A stretch of 64,000 bases of DNA from Roseateles_E cavernae (GTDB lineage Bacteria; Pseudomonadota; Gammaproteobacteria; Burkholderiales; Burkholderiaceae_C): assembly GCF_040187885.1 (NCBI RefSeq), contig NZ_JBDPLH010000010.1, positions 152,016 through 216,015 on the forward strand. The letters run 5' to 3'. This document shows positions 40,319 through 49,855 of the stretch, one piece after another (within the stretch, counting starts at the first letter, position 1; every line of letters starts with the position of its first letter). A program made the translations under genes and the position numbers. Below the pieces are notes generated by a model. It saw only the letters and a program-made list of their open reading frames with translations, was not told where the DNA came from and ran no database searches.

Positions 40319-40951
40319 TCAGCGAGCGTTGGCCTTGACCGTCGTGTAGCTGCCGATCAGGTTGCGATAGTCGGGGATGTGGTTGGAGAACAGCGCGCCC
40401 AGACCCTCGACATCGTTGCGCCAGTCGCGGTGCAGCTCGCAGGCCACGCCGAACCAGCTCATCAGCTGGGCGCCGGCCGCGCTCATGCGGTCCCAGGCGG
40501 CGTTGCGGGTGATCTCGTTGAAGGTGCCAGAGGCATCGGTGACGACAAAGACCTCATAGCCCTCAGCCAGCGCCGACAGCGCCGGGAAGGCCACGCAGAC
40601 CTCGGTGACGACGCCGGCGATGATCAGCTGCTTCTTGCCGGTGGCTTTGACGGCCTTCAGGAAGTCCTCGTTGTCCCAGGCATTGATCTGGCCGGGGCGC
40701 GGGATGAAGGGGGCATCGGGGAAGATCTGCTTCAGCTCAGGCACCAGCGGGCCATTGGGGCCGTCCTCGAAGCTGGTGGTCAGCACGGTCGGCAACTTGA
40801 AGTACTTGGCCAGGTCGGCCAGGGCGAGCACATTGTTCTTGAACTTGTCCGGGTCGATATCGCGCACCAGGGACAGCAGGCCGGCCTGGTGGTCGACCAG
40901 CAGCACGGCGGCATTGTTCTTGTCCAGGCGGGTGTAGGGCTTGCTCATCAT
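40319..40951 (-). CDS. Isochorismatase-superfamily (YcaC-like) cysteine hydrolase, copy 1
   Basis: 210 aa. Catalytic triad pattern of the family: Asp in AAVLLVDHQAGLL (about residue 20), Lys in ATGKKQLIIAG, and Cys in GVVTEVCVAFPAL (about residue 118) with the preceding cis-peptide. It also has DASGTFNEITRNAAWDRM. Family members cleave C-N or ether bonds; YcaC's substrate is unresolved. A second, related gene lies 39 nt upstream, and a pirin gene beyond that, on the same strand: a stress- or redox-associated set controlled by the divergent LysR gene. Confidence 0.88.
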   Translation of the reverse strand: MMSKPYTRLDKNNAAVLLVDHQAGLLSLVRDIDPDKFKNNVLALADLAKYFKLPTVLTTSFEDGPNGPLVPELKQIFPDAPFIPRPGQINAWDNEDFLKAVKATGKKQLIIAGVVTEVCVAFPALSALAEGYEVFVVTDASGTFNEITRNAAWDRMSAAGAQLMSWFGVACELHRDWRNDVEGLGALFSNHIPDYRNLIGSYTTVKANAR

Positions 40952-40990
40952 GAGTCCTTTCGAGAGGGGTGGGGTGACAGAGTTGCGCGC

Positions 40991-41668
40991 TCAGGCGCGC
41001 TGCGAGTCCAGCTTCTCGCCGCTCTTGGCGACGGCCTGGGCCTTGCCATAGCTTTCGATCAGCAGCTGGTATTCGGGGAAGATGCGGGTGTAGATCTCGG
41101 CCCATTGCAGCGCGTCGGCACGGTTCCAGCTGCGCTGGATCTCGGAGGCCACGGCTGCGGTGTCCATCGGCACGACGCCGGCCTGCACCACGCGGGCCAG
41201 CGTGATCTCCTGGGCCATCTTGGAATAGGTGCCTGAGGCATCGACCACCGCGAACACCTTGTAGCCGGCATGCACCGCGCTGATCGCCGGGAAGGCCATG
41301 CAGACGCTGGTGATCGTGCCGGCAATGATCAGAGTCTTGCGGCCGGTGGCCTCGACAGCGGCGACGAAGTCCGGGTTGTCCCAGGCATTGATCTCGCCCT
41401 TGCGCGAGACGTACTGCGCGTGCGGCGCGTTCTCATGGATCTCCGGGATCAGCGGGCCGTTCGGGCCTTGCGGCACCGAGGCGGTCGTGATCACCGGCAT
41501 CTTGGCCAGGCTGGCCATCTTGGCCAACGCGCCGGCATGGGCGCGTAGCCGCGGCATCGGCATGTCGTTGACGGTCTGGAACAGGCCGCTCTGGTGGTCG
41601 ATCAGCAGCATCACTGCGTCGTTGGGGTCGATCACGGGGCGCTGGCCGTTGAAGTTGGCGATGGTCAT
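40991..41668 (-). CDS. Isochorismatase-superfamily (YcaC-like) cysteine hydrolase, copy 2
   Basis: 225 aa, similar to the copy at 40319-40951 but not close enough to be a recent duplicate. Triad elements: Asp in VMLLIDHQSGLF, Lys in ATGRKTLIIAG, Cys in GTITSVCMAFPA. ATG at 41668 gives the family start (MTIANFNGQRPVI); the longer frame is spurious. A C-terminal extension (KAQAVAKSGEKLDSQRA) is specific to this copy. It lies downstream of the pirin gene by 47 nt, in the likely LysR-controlled operon. Confidence 0.87.
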   Translation of the reverse strand: MTIANFNGQRPVIDPNDAVMLLIDHQSGLFQTVNDMPMPRLRAHAGALAKMASLAKMPVITTASVPQGPNGPLIPEIHENAPHAQYVSRKGEINAWDNPDFVAAVEATGRKTLIIAGTITSVCMAFPAISAVHAGYKVFAVVDASGTYSKMAQEITLARVVQAGVVPMDTAAVASEIQRSWNRADALQWAEIYTRIFPEYQLLIESYGKAQAVAKSGEKLDSQRA

Positions 41669-41715
41669 GGGGTCTCCTGCTTGTGAGAGGGGTTGAGAAG
41701 GGAGAGAAGGGCAGC

Positions 41716-42585
41716 TCAGGCGGGGATGCGGCCGAACTGACCACTGCGGAAATCGGCCGTGGCCCGGTCGATCTCGGCCTGGCTGTTCATCACAAACGGG
41801 CCCTGGCCGACGATGGGTTCGTTGATCGGTTCGCCGCCCAGCAGCAGCAGGGTCGCGTCGTTGTTGGCCTCGATCTCCAGCGCGTCGCCGGCCCGGTCCA
41901 GATGCAGCCACTGCGCCTCGCGCAGCAGTTGCTGGCCGTTCACCAGCACCGTGCCGTGCAGCGCCACCAGGGCGGTGGTGTGTCCCGCCGGCAGGCTCAG
42001 GCGTGCGGTGCCGCCTTGTGCCAGGCGCAGATCCCAGGCATTGATCGGCGTGTGGGTGCGGGCCGGGCCCCGGTGTCCTTCAAACTCGCCGGCGATCACG
42101 CGCACGCGGCCGGCCCCATCGGGCAGCGCGACGCTGGGGATCTGGGCATCAAGCAGGGTCTGGTAGCCGGGCGCGCCCATCTTGTCGCGCGCCGGCAGAT
42201 TGACCCACAGCTGCACCATCTCCAGATTGCCACCGCGGCGCGTGAAGGCCTCGGAATGGAACTCCTCGTGCAGGATGCCGGACGCGGCCGTCATCCACTG
42301 CACATCGCCCGGACCGATCAGGCCGCCAGCACCGGTCGAGTCGCGGTGCTCGACCTCGCCCTCGTAGACGATGGTGACGGTCTCGAAGCCGCGATGCGGA
42401 TGCTCGCCGACGCCACGCGGCTCGGCCGAGGGGCCAAAGTGTGCCGGGCCGGCATGGTCCAGCAACAGAAAGGGGCTCAGCGATTCGCCATGGCTGCCGT
42501 AGCTGAACAGAGAACGCACCGGGAAGCCATTGCCCACCCAATGGGGCCGGGGGGCGCTGTAAACGCCAAGGATCTGCTTCAGCAT
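41716..42585 (-). CDS. Pirin-family protein
   Basis: 289 aa two-cupin pirin. Metal-binding residues of the N-terminal cupin are in GEHPHRGFETVT (His pair) and ILHEEFHSE (His/Glu); FLLLDHAGPAHFGPS and PGDVQWMTAASGI are also typical. A second cupin ends LLLLGGEPINEPIVGQGPF. Pirins are iron proteins, some with quercetinase activity. ATG at 42585 is preferred over the upstream in-frame start because a GGAG is placed 9 nt before it. It is divergent from a LysR regulator (117-nt gap) and heads the operon with the two YcaC-like hydrolases. Confidence 0.9.
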   Translation of the reverse strand: MLKQILGVYSAPRPHWVGNGFPVRSLFSYGSHGESLSPFLLLDHAGPAHFGPSAEPRGVGEHPHRGFETVTIVYEGEVEHRDSTGAGGLIGPGDVQWMTAASGILHEEFHSEAFTRRGGNLEMVQLWVNLPARDKMGAPGYQTLLDAQIPSVALPDGAGRVRVIAGEFEGHRGPARTHTPINAWDLRLAQGGTARLSLPAGHTTALVALHGTVLVNGQQLLREAQWLHLDRAGDALEIEANNDATLLLLGGEPINEPIVGQGPFVMNSQAEIDRATADFRSGQFGRIPA

Positions 42586-42702
42586 TTCATCGTCTCCTTC
42601 AAACAGGTCCCGGCTGCGCCAGAACATGGTTCAAAGAATAGAGATGGAACGCTGATCGCAGTAGTCGCTAATATTTCGCCTCAGAGTCCTACGAATAGAA
42701 CA

Positions 42703-43629
42703 ATGAAAGCCGGCACCGATCTCAACGACCTCTTCTATTTCGCCCAGGTGGTCGAGCATGGCGGCTTTGCGCCGGCCGGCCGGGTGCTGGGCATCCCGAA
42801 GTCCAAGCTGAGCCGGCGCATCGCGCTGCTGGAAGAACGGCTGGGCACCCGGCTGCTGCTGCGCTCGACGCGCAGCTTCGCAGTCACCGAGCTGGGCCGG
42901 GCCTACTACGCCCATTGCCGCGCGATGCTGGTTGAGGCCGAGGCGGCCGAGGAGGCGATCGCGCTGGCCCATGCCGAGCCGCGCGGCGTCGTGCGCATGG
43001 CCTGCCCGGTGGCCCTGCTGTCGGCCCGCATCGGCGAGATGCTGGCCGAGTTCCTGGCCGCGCATCCACGGGTCGAGCTGCATCTGGAGGAGACGAACCG
43101 GCGGGTCGACGTGATCGCCGAGGGCATCGATATCGCGATCCGGGTGCGGCCGCCGCCGTTGCAGGACAGCGAGCTGCTGATGCGGGCACTGTCCGACCGC
43201 GGCCAGTGCCTGGTGGCCAGTCCGGCACTGCTGGCGCAGGCCGGCATGCCTGCCCTGGGGCTGTCGGGCCCGGCCGAGCTGGCCCGGCTGCCCAGCATGG
43301 ATCTGGGCCAGCCGCAGGACGAGCATCTGTGGGTGCTGCAGGGTCCGGACGGCGCGCGCGCCGAGCTGCGCCACAGCCCGCGCTATGTGACCCGCGCGAT
43401 GCTGGCCCTGCGCGCCGCTGCGGTGGCCGGCGTCGGCGTCGTGCAGCTGCCGCGCATGATGGTCAGCGAGCAGTTCGCGCGCGGCGAGCTGGTGCCGGTG
43501 CTGCCCGGCTGGGAGCCGCGGCGCGAGATCATCCATGCGGTGTTCGCGTCGCGACGCGGCCAGTTGCCCGCGGTGCGGGCGCTGATCGACTTCCTGGCCC
43601 AGCGCTTTGCGGCGCTGGACGAGGACTGA
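42703..43629 (+). CDS. LysR-family transcriptional regulator (pirin/YcaC operon)
   Basis: 308 aa. N-terminal HTH (LNDLFYFAQVVEHGGFAPAG; GIPKSKLSRRIALLEERLGT) and LysR substrate-binding domain (VRMACPVALLSARIGEMLAEF; DIAIRVRPPPLQDSELL). It belongs to the group that pairs divergently with pirin genes. The 42586-42702 gap holds both promoters; a partial dyad TTCAAAGAA (42626-42634 on the minus strand side) may be part of its binding site. The start ATG at 42703 follows an AT-rich leader. Confidence 0.9.
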   Translation: MKAGTDLNDLFYFAQVVEHGGFAPAGRVLGIPKSKLSRRIALLEERLGTRLLLRSTRSFAVTELGRAYYAHCRAMLVEAEAAEEAIALAHAEPRGVVRMACPVALLSARIGEMLAEFLAAHPRVELHLEETNRRVDVIAEGIDIAIRVRPPPLQDSELLMRALSDRGQCLVASPALLAQAGMPALGLSGPAELARLPSMDLGQPQDEHLWVLQGPDGARAELRHSPRYVTRAMLALRAAAVAGVGVVQLPRMMVSEQFARGELVPVLPGWEPRREIIHAVFASRRGQLPAVRALIDFLAQRFAALDED

Positions 43630-43647
43630 TCGATCAGCAAGGCAGGG

Positions 43648-45030
43648 TCAGCCCCAGCCGCCGCCCAGCGCCTTGATCAAACCCACCGTGGACTGGTACT
43701 GCGCCGCCCTCACCTGCAGCGCCTGGCGGCGATTCGCCAGCTCGCTGCGGCGCGCGTCCAGCAGCTCCAGCTGGCTGACCAGGCCGTTGCGGTAGCGCGA
43801 GTCGGAGAGCTGCAGCGCGCGCGTCGCCGAGGCCACGGCCTGGGCCTGCACCTCGGCCTGGGCCTGCAGCAGCGTCAGGGCCGAGAGCTGGTCCTCGACA
43901 TCGCGGAAGGCCTGCAGCACCTGCTCGCGATAGCCGGCCGCCGCCAGGTCCAACTGGGCCGCCGCACTCTGCACGCCGGCCTCGCGGCGGCCGCCGTCCA
44001 GGATGGGCAGATTCAGCAGCGCGTTCAGGCCCCACAGGCCGGCCGAGCTCTTGAACAGATCGGACAGCTCGGGCGAGGCACCGCCGGCCGAGGCCGTCAG
44101 CGCCAGGCTGGGGAACCAGGCCGTCTGCGCGACACCCAGACGTGCCTGCGCGGCACGCATCGCGCTCTGCGCGGCCGCCACATCGGGGCGGCGCTCCAGC
44201 ACCGTGCTGGGCAGGCCGGCCGGCACGTTCGGCAAGGTCTCGACCCAGACGCCCTCGGCCACGCTCAAGCTGCTGGGCAGCTCGCCGGCCAGCACGGCCA
44301 GCGCATGCTCCAGCTCGGCCCGGCGACGGTCCAGCGCCAGCGCCTGGGACTGCGTGGCCGCGACCTCGGTGCGCACCCGCACCACATCGAGCTCGGCAAT
44401 GTCGCCGGCGGCATGGCGGCGCTCGGTCAGCCGCAAGGTGTCCTGGTAGGCGGCCACCGTCTCGCGCATCAGCGCGCGCTCGGCGTCCAGCGCGCGCAGC
44501 GCGAAGTAGGCCTGCGCCACATCGGCCTGCACCAGCAGGCGAGCGCTTTGCAGCAGCTGCTCGCTGGCCTGGGCGTCGAGCGCGGCCGCGCTGCTGGCCT
44601 TGCTGAGCCGGCCCATCACGTCGATCTCATAGGAGAGATTGACGCCGGCCGTGTAGACCGTGCCGGCATTGCCGGCCGCGCGCGCCGCATCACCGCCCTG
44701 GCGGCTGGCGCCGGCGCTGGCGCCGAGCTGCAGCGCCCGGTTCGCCTCGGTGCTGCGCAGCAGCGCCCGGGCCTGGGCCAGGCGCGCGGACGCCTGCTGC
44801 AGGCTGGTGTTGTGGGCCAGCGCGCGCTCGGTCAGTGCATCGAGCTGCGGGTCGGCAAAGGTCTTCCACCAGTCAGCCTGAGCCAGCGTGGCGCTGGCCG
44901 GCAGAGCCTTGTGCTTGAACGAGGCCGGCGTGGCCGGCAGCGCGTGCGGTTCGCTGACCGGCACGCTGGCGCAACCGGCCAGCACCAGCACGGCCAGCAG
45001 CGGGGTCAGCAGCAGTTTCTTGTTGAACAT
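43648..45030 (-). CDS. RND efflux outer-membrane lipoprotein (NodT/OprM family)
   Basis: 460 aa. Lipoprotein signal (LLAVLVLAGCASV, lipidated Cys about residue 20), then two OEP repeats: ADWWKTFADPQLDALTERAL, SYEIDVMGRLSKAS, DIAELDVVRVRTEVAATQ, VLERRPDVAAAQSAM, LLNLPILDGGRREAGVQ, and DSRYRNGLVSQLELLDARR. It forms the outer-membrane channel of the tripartite pump encoded upstream. ATG at 45030 follows GGAGA at a good distance; an alternative ATG at 45051 overlaps the RND stop and would put a charged peptide before the signal. Confidence 0.92.
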   Translation of the reverse strand: MFNKKLLLTPLLAVLVLAGCASVPVSEPHALPATPASFKHKALPASATLAQADWWKTFADPQLDALTERALAHNTSLQQASARLAQARALLRSTEANRALQLGASAGASRQGGDAARAAGNAGTVYTAGVNLSYEIDVMGRLSKASSAAALDAQASEQLLQSARLLVQADVAQAYFALRALDAERALMRETVAAYQDTLRLTERRHAAGDIAELDVVRVRTEVAATQSQALALDRRRAELEHALAVLAGELPSSLSVAEGVWVETLPNVPAGLPSTVLERRPDVAAAQSAMRAAQARLGVAQTAWFPSLALTASAGGASPELSDLFKSSAGLWGLNALLNLPILDGGRREAGVQSAAAQLDLAAAGYREQVLQAFRDVEDQLSALTLLQAQAEVQAQAVASATRALQLSDSRYRNGLVSQLELLDARRSELANRRQALQVRAAQYQSTVGLIKALGGGWG

Positions 45031-45050
45031 GATTTCGTTCTCCGTCTTCA

Positions 45051-48000
45051 TCACTCGTGCTCGTGGCGCGGGGCCGCGGGCAGAGGCTTGGTCGAGGTGC
45101 CGGCGGCATGCGCCTGGTGCGTGAGCTTGTCGTGCATCTCTTCGGAGCCGGCAAAGGCTTCCAGATGCGCGTCGGCATCGCCATGCAGCTTCAGCGGTCG
45201 GTTGCCGGTCAGGCGGCGCAGCAGCACATAGAACACCGGCGTCAGGAACAGGCCGAAGGCCGTCACGCCTATCATCCCGGCGAACACCGCGACGCCCATT
45301 GCCGAGCGCATCTCGGCGCCGGCGCCGGTGGCCAGCACCAGGGGCAGCACGCCCATCACAAAGGCCAGCGAGGTCATCAGGATGGGACGCAGGCGCAGGC
45401 GGGCGGCCTCGATCGCGGCCTCCAGCGGGCTGCGGCCGGCGAACTCCAGCTCGCGGGCGAACTCGACGATCAGGATCGCGTTCTTCGCACTCAGCCCCAC
45501 CAGCACCATCAGCCCGATCTGGGTGAAGACATTGTTGTCCCCGCCCGAGAGCCAGACGCCGGTCATCGCCGACAGCAGACCCATGGGCACGATCAGCAGG
45601 ATGGCTAGCGGCAGGGTCAGGCTTTCGTACTGCGCGGCCAGCACCAGGAAGACCAGCAGGATGGCCAGCGGGAAGATCCACAGCGCCGAGTTGCCGGCAA
45701 TGATTTCCTGGTAGGTCAGCTCGGTCCACTCATAAGTGATGCCGGGCGGCAGCGTCTCGGCCGCGATGCGCTTGATCGCATCCTGGGCCTGGCCCGAGCT
45801 GAAGCCCGGGGCCGGGCCGCCGTTGATGTCGGCCGACAGGAAGCCGTTGTAGCGCATCGCCCGCTCGGGGCCGAAGGAGTGCTGCACCGTCATCAGCGCC
45901 GACAGCGGCACCATCTCGCCGGTGTTGGAGCGCACCTTCAGCTGGCCCACATCCTCGGGCCGCGCACGATAGGCGGCATCGGCCTGCACGCGCACCGAAT
46001 AGGTCCGGCCGAACTTGTTGAAGTCGTTGACATACAGACTGCCGAGGTAGATCTGCATGGTGTCGAACACATCGGTCACCGCGACGCCCAGCTGGCGCGC
46101 CTTGGTGCGATCGATGTCGGCATAGAGCTGGGGCACGTTGACCTGGTAGCTGGAGAACATGCCGGCCAGCTCAGGCGTCTGGTAGGCCTTGGCCATGAAG
46201 GCCTTGACCGCCTGATCCAGCGCCTCATAGCCGAGGCCGCCGCGGTCTTCCAGCTGCAGCTTGAAGCCGCCGGTCGTGCCCAGGCCCTGCACCGGCGGGG
46301 GCGGGAACATCACGACGAAGGCGTCCTGGATCTGGCCGAACTGCGCATTCATCGCGCCGGCAATCGCGCCGGCCGACAGTTCCTTGCTGGTGCGCTCCTC
46401 GAAAGGCTTCAGCGACACAAAGACGATGCCGGAGTTGGAGCTGTTGGTGAAGCCGTTGATCGACAGGCCCGGGAAAGCGATCGCATGCTCGACGCCGGGG
46501 GTCTTCAAGGTGATGTCGCTCATGCGGCGGATCACATCTTCGGTGCGGTCCAGCGTGGCGCCATCGGGCAGCTGGGCAAAGCCGATCAGGTATTGCTTGT
46601 CCTGCGCCGGCACAAAGCCGCCGGGCACGGCCTTGAACAGGCCCACGGTCAGCAGCACCAGGCCGCCGTACAGCGCCAGCATCACCGCCTTGCGGGCGAT
46701 GGCGCGCTGCACGCCGCCGCCATAGGCCTCGGAGCCGCGCTTGAAGACGCGGTTGAAGGCGCGGAAGAAGCGGCCGAACACCTTGTCCATGCCGCGGGTC
46801 AGCGCGTCCTTGGGCGCGTCATGGCCACGCAGCAGCATCGCCGCCAGCGCCGGCGACAGGGTCAGCGAGTTGATCGCCGAGATCACCGTCGAGATCGCAA
46901 TCGTCAGCGCGAACTGGCGGTAGAACTGGCCGGTCAGGCCGCTGATGAAGGCCAGCGGCACGAACACCGCGACCAGCACCAGGGCAATCGCGATGATGGG
47001 GCCGGAGACCTCGCGCATCGCGCGGTAGGTGGCGTCGCGCGGGCTCAGGCCGGCCTCGATATTGCGCTCGACGTTCTCGACCACGACGATGGCATCGTCG
47101 ACCACGATGCCGATCGCCAGCACCAGGCCGAACAGGCTCAGCGCGTTGATGGAAAAGCCGAACAGATGCATCACCGCGAAGGTGCCCACCACCGACACCG
47201 GCACCGCCAGCAGCGGGATGATGGAGGCGCGCCAGGTCTGCAGGAACAGGATCACGACCAGCACCACCAGGGCCACGGCCTCCAGCAAGGTGTGCACCAC
47301 CGATTCGATCGAGGCGCGCACGAACTGGGTCGGGTCATAGACGATGCTGTACTCGACACCCTCGGGCATGCTCTTCTGCAGCTCGGCCATCGTCGCGCGC
47401 ACCTGGTCGGAGATCTGGATCGCGTTGGAACCGGGGGCCGCGAAGATGGGCACCGCCACCGCGTCCTTGTTGTCCAGCAGCGAGCGCAAGGCATAACCCG
47501 AGGCACCGAGTTCGATGCGGCCGAGCTCGCGCAAACGTGTCACCGCACCCGAGGCCTCGGTCTTGACGATGATGTCGCCGAATTCCTCTTCGTTCTGCAG
47601 CCGGCCCTGCGCGTTGATGGAGAGCTGCATGTCCACGCCCGGCAGACCCGGCGAGGCGCCGATCACGCCAGCGGCGGCCTGGATGTTCTGGCCACGGATC
47701 GCGGCGACCACGTCGCCGGCCGACAAGCTGTGCTGGGCCACCTTCTGCGGGTCGAGCCAGACGCGCATCGAGTAGTCACCCGAACCGAACAGCTGCACAT
47801 CGCCGACGCCCTGCAGCCGCGCCAGCCGGTCCTTGACGTTCAGCAGCGCGTAGTTGCGCAGATAGGTCATGTCGTAGCGGCCGCTCGGCGACAGCAGGTG
47901 CACGACCATGGTCAGGTCGGGCGAACTCTTGATCGTCGTGACGCCCAGGCGCCGGACCTCCTCGGGCAGGCGCGGCTCGGCCTGCGAGACGCGGTTCTGC

Positions 48001-48326
48001 ACCAGCTGCTGGGCCTTGTCCGGGTCGGTGCCCAGCTTGAAGGTGACGGTCAGGGTCATCAGGCCGTCGGTCGTCGCCTGGCTGCCCATATAGAGCATGT
48101 CCTCGACGCCGTTGAGCGCTTCCTCCAGCGGCGTGGCCACGGTTTCGGCGATCACCTTGGGGTTGGCGCCGGGATAGTTGGCGCGCACCACCACGGAGGG
48201 CGGCACGACCTCGGGATACTCGGAGATCGGCAGCGCACGCACGGCGATCAGGCCGGCCAGCACCATCAGCACCGAGATCACGCCGGCGAAGATCGGCCGG
48301 TCGATGAAGAATTTGGATAAGTTCAT
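45051..48326 (-). CDS. RND efflux transporter, HAE1 (MexB/MexF) family
   Basis: 1091 aa, full length. MNLSKFFIDRPIFAGVIS start; conserved GIVVDDAIVVVENVERN in helix 4 (proton-relay Asp pair), SPALAAMLL, the porter-domain PPPPVQGLGTTGGF, and a helix-10 region GLSAKNAILIVEFA (Lys of the relay). The C-terminal tail is about 50 residues, long and His-rich (MHDKLTHQAHAAG; PRHEHE), which is unusual. The family exports hydrophobic drugs, solvents or biocides. Resemblance to MexF-type pumps (long C-terminal tail, TetR/LysR control) is an inference. Confidence 0.95.
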   Translation of the reverse strand: MNLSKFFIDRPIFAGVISVLMVLAGLIAVRALPISEYPEVVPPSVVVRANYPGANPKVIAETVATPLEEALNGVEDMLYMGSQATTDGLMTLTVTFKLGTDPDKAQQLVQNRVSQAEPRLPEEVRRLGVTTIKSSPDLTMVVHLLSPSGRYDMTYLRNYALLNVKDRLARLQGVGDVQLFGSGDYSMRVWLDPQKVAQHSLSAGDVVAAIRGQNIQAAAGVIGASPGLPGVDMQLSINAQGRLQNEEEFGDIIVKTEASGAVTRLRELGRIELGASGYALRSLLDNKDAVAVPIFAAPGSNAIQISDQVRATMAELQKSMPEGVEYSIVYDPTQFVRASIESVVHTLLEAVALVVLVVILFLQTWRASIIPLLAVPVSVVGTFAVMHLFGFSINALSLFGLVLAIGIVVDDAIVVVENVERNIEAGLSPRDATYRAMREVSGPIIAIALVLVAVFVPLAFISGLTGQFYRQFALTIAISTVISAINSLTLSPALAAMLLRGHDAPKDALTRGMDKVFGRFFRAFNRVFKRGSEAYGGGVQRAIARKAVMLALYGGLVLLTVGLFKAVPGGFVPAQDKQYLIGFAQLPDGATLDRTEDVIRRMSDITLKTPGVEHAIAFPGLSINGFTNSSNSGIVFVSLKPFEERTSKELSAGAIAGAMNAQFGQIQDAFVVMFPPPPVQGLGTTGGFKLQLEDRGGLGYEALDQAVKAFMAKAYQTPELAGMFSSYQVNVPQLYADIDRTKARQLGVAVTDVFDTMQIYLGSLYVNDFNKFGRTYSVRVQADAAYRARPEDVGQLKVRSNTGEMVPLSALMTVQHSFGPERAMRYNGFLSADINGGPAPGFSSGQAQDAIKRIAAETLPPGITYEWTELTYQEIIAGNSALWIFPLAILLVFLVLAAQYESLTLPLAILLIVPMGLLSAMTGVWLSGGDNNVFTQIGLMVLVGLSAKNAILIVEFARELEFAGRSPLEAAIEAARLRLRPILMTSLAFVMGVLPLVLATGAGAEMRSAMGVAVFAGMIGVTAFGLFLTPVFYVLLRRLTGNRPLKLHGDADAHLEAFAGSEEMHDKLTHQAHAAGTSTKPLPAAPRHEHE

Positions 48327-48345
48327 GGTCTTGTTTCCTGCCTGA

Positions 48346-49560
48346 TCAGCTCTTGTCCGCTGTCTTGGCCTTGGCCTGTACTTCCGGCTTCGCATCCATC
48401 GCCACCGAACTCGGCGCCAGCAGCGAGCCGGGACGCACGCGCTGCAGGCCGTTGACGACGATGCGCTCATTGGCCTTCAGGCCGCTGCTGACGATGCGCA
48501 GCCCGCCGGCGGGCGCGCCCAGGGTCACCTCGCGGTACTCGGCCTTGTTGTCGGCGCCGACCACCATCACGAAGCGCTTGCTCTGGTCGGTGCCGACCGC
48601 GCGCTCATTGATCAAGAGGGCCTGCTGCTTGCCGGACTGTCCCAGGCGCACGCGGGCGAACTGGCCGGGCATCAGGCTGCCGTCCTTGTTGTCGAAGACC
48701 GCGCGCACCCGCACCGTGCCGCTCTTGGCATTGATCTGGTTGTCGATCAGCTGCAAACGGCCTTCCAGCGGCGTGCCGTCCTGGCCCAGCGTGCCCATCT
48801 GCACCGGGATGCGCTCGAGCTTGTTGCGCTCGGCGAGCGCCTTGGCGATCACGCGCTCGTCGGCGTCGAAGCTGGCATAGATCGGGCTGACCGACATCAA
48901 GGTGGTCAGCAGCGGCGCGCCGGGGCCGGCGGCCACCTGGTTGCCGACCGTGATCTCGAGCCGGCCGACCCGGCCCGACACCGGCGCGCGCACCTGGGTG
49001 TAAGAGAGATTCAGCTTGGCGGACTGCAGGCCGGCCTGGGCGGCGCGCAGATTGGCCTCGGCCTCGCGCAGCACCGAGCTGCGCTCATCGAACTCGCGCT
49101 GCGCGATCGCCTGCTCGGCCAGCAAGCGCTTGGCGCGGGCCAGCTCGGTCTGCGCGTTCAGCGCCCGGGCCTGCGCGGCGGCCACCTGGGCCTCGGCGCG
49201 CTCGGCCTCGGCCGCATAGGGGGCCGGATCGATGGTGATCAGCAGATCGCCCTTGCCGACCAGCGCCCCCTCGCGGAAATGCACGGCCTGCACGGTGCCG
49301 GGCACGCGCGGGCGCAGTTCGACGCGCTCGATCGCTTCGAGCCGGCCCGAGAACTCGTCCCAGGTGGCCACTTCGCTGGACTGAACGGCGGCCACCGAGA
49401 CCGGGGTGGCCGGCGGCGCGGCCGGCGGGCTTTCGGCCTCAGCGGCCTGGTTGAGGCCGAAGAAGGCCGCGCTGACGGCGGCGATCGCGGTCAGCGCGGT
49501 GAAGGTGGAGCCGGCCAGCCACAGGCGGCGGCCACGAGACGGGGTGTGGTTCTGAGACAT
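48346..49560 (-). CDS. RND efflux periplasmic adaptor protein
   Basis: 404 aa membrane-fusion protein. Signal/anchor helix (about residues 12-35), lipoyl halves VELRPRVPGTVQAVHFREG and LSYTQVRAPVSGRVGRLEI, alpha-hairpin between them (about 110-170), and barrel domain VRAVFDNKDGSLMPGQFARV. It links the RND pump to the outer-membrane channel. First gene of the operon, 19 nt from the pump gene; transcription probably starts in the 49561-49855 gap. Confidence 0.93.
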   Translation of the reverse strand: MSQNHTPSRGRRLWLAGSTFTALTAIAAVSAAFFGLNQAAEAESPPAAPPATPVSVAAVQSSEVATWDEFSGRLEAIERVELRPRVPGTVQAVHFREGALVGKGDLLITIDPAPYAAEAERAEAQVAAAQARALNAQTELARAKRLLAEQAIAQREFDERSSVLREAEANLRAAQAGLQSAKLNLSYTQVRAPVSGRVGRLEITVGNQVAAGPGAPLLTTLMSVSPIYASFDADERVIAKALAERNKLERIPVQMGTLGQDGTPLEGRLQLIDNQINAKSGTVRVRAVFDNKDGSLMPGQFARVRLGQSGKQQALLINERAVGTDQSKRFVMVVGADNKAEYREVTLGAPAGGLRIVSSGLKANERIVVNGLQRVRPGSLLAPSSVAMDAKPEVQAKAKTADKS

Positions 49561-49767
49561 GGGATGAACTCCTGGCGGATGTTTTTGAGAAGCAATGCAG
49601 CGGCCTCACCCAGACCTCGGCGGGTCTGCGCGAAAACGACGAAACGGGAGCAAAAAGAGGGGGCTGGGCGACTAGGCTGAGACCCGGGGGCTCAGCCGGC
49701 TGCGGCCCTGGACCTCGTCAACAGCGGCGACAGGCGGGGCGGTGAAAGCATGTCATGATGTGCGCTA

Positions 49768-49804
49768 AGTCCATATTCATAATGACCATTACGATTTATG
49801 GACT
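49768..49804. promoter_or_regulatory. Dyad between RND operon and TetR gene (candidate TetR operator)
   Basis: AGTCCATA (49768-49775) pairs with TATGGACT (49797-49804), perfect 8-bp arms, and between them TAATG-AC-CATTA (49780-49791) forms a second short palindrome. The region is the most AT-rich part of the 295-bp divergent gap, 50 bp before the TetR ATG. The remaining part (49561-49740) has no further clear signal. Confidence 0.55.
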
Positions 49805-49855
49805 GCAATGTAGTCGCCTTGTTTTATGGCGTCAAGAGTTTTATTATCGATCACT

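Noticed and set aside
45879..48320. 813-aa open frame antisense to the RND pump gene
   Set aside because: It mirrors a fully conserved RND protein; His/Gln/Arg-rich content is the usual shadow of high-GC coding DNA.
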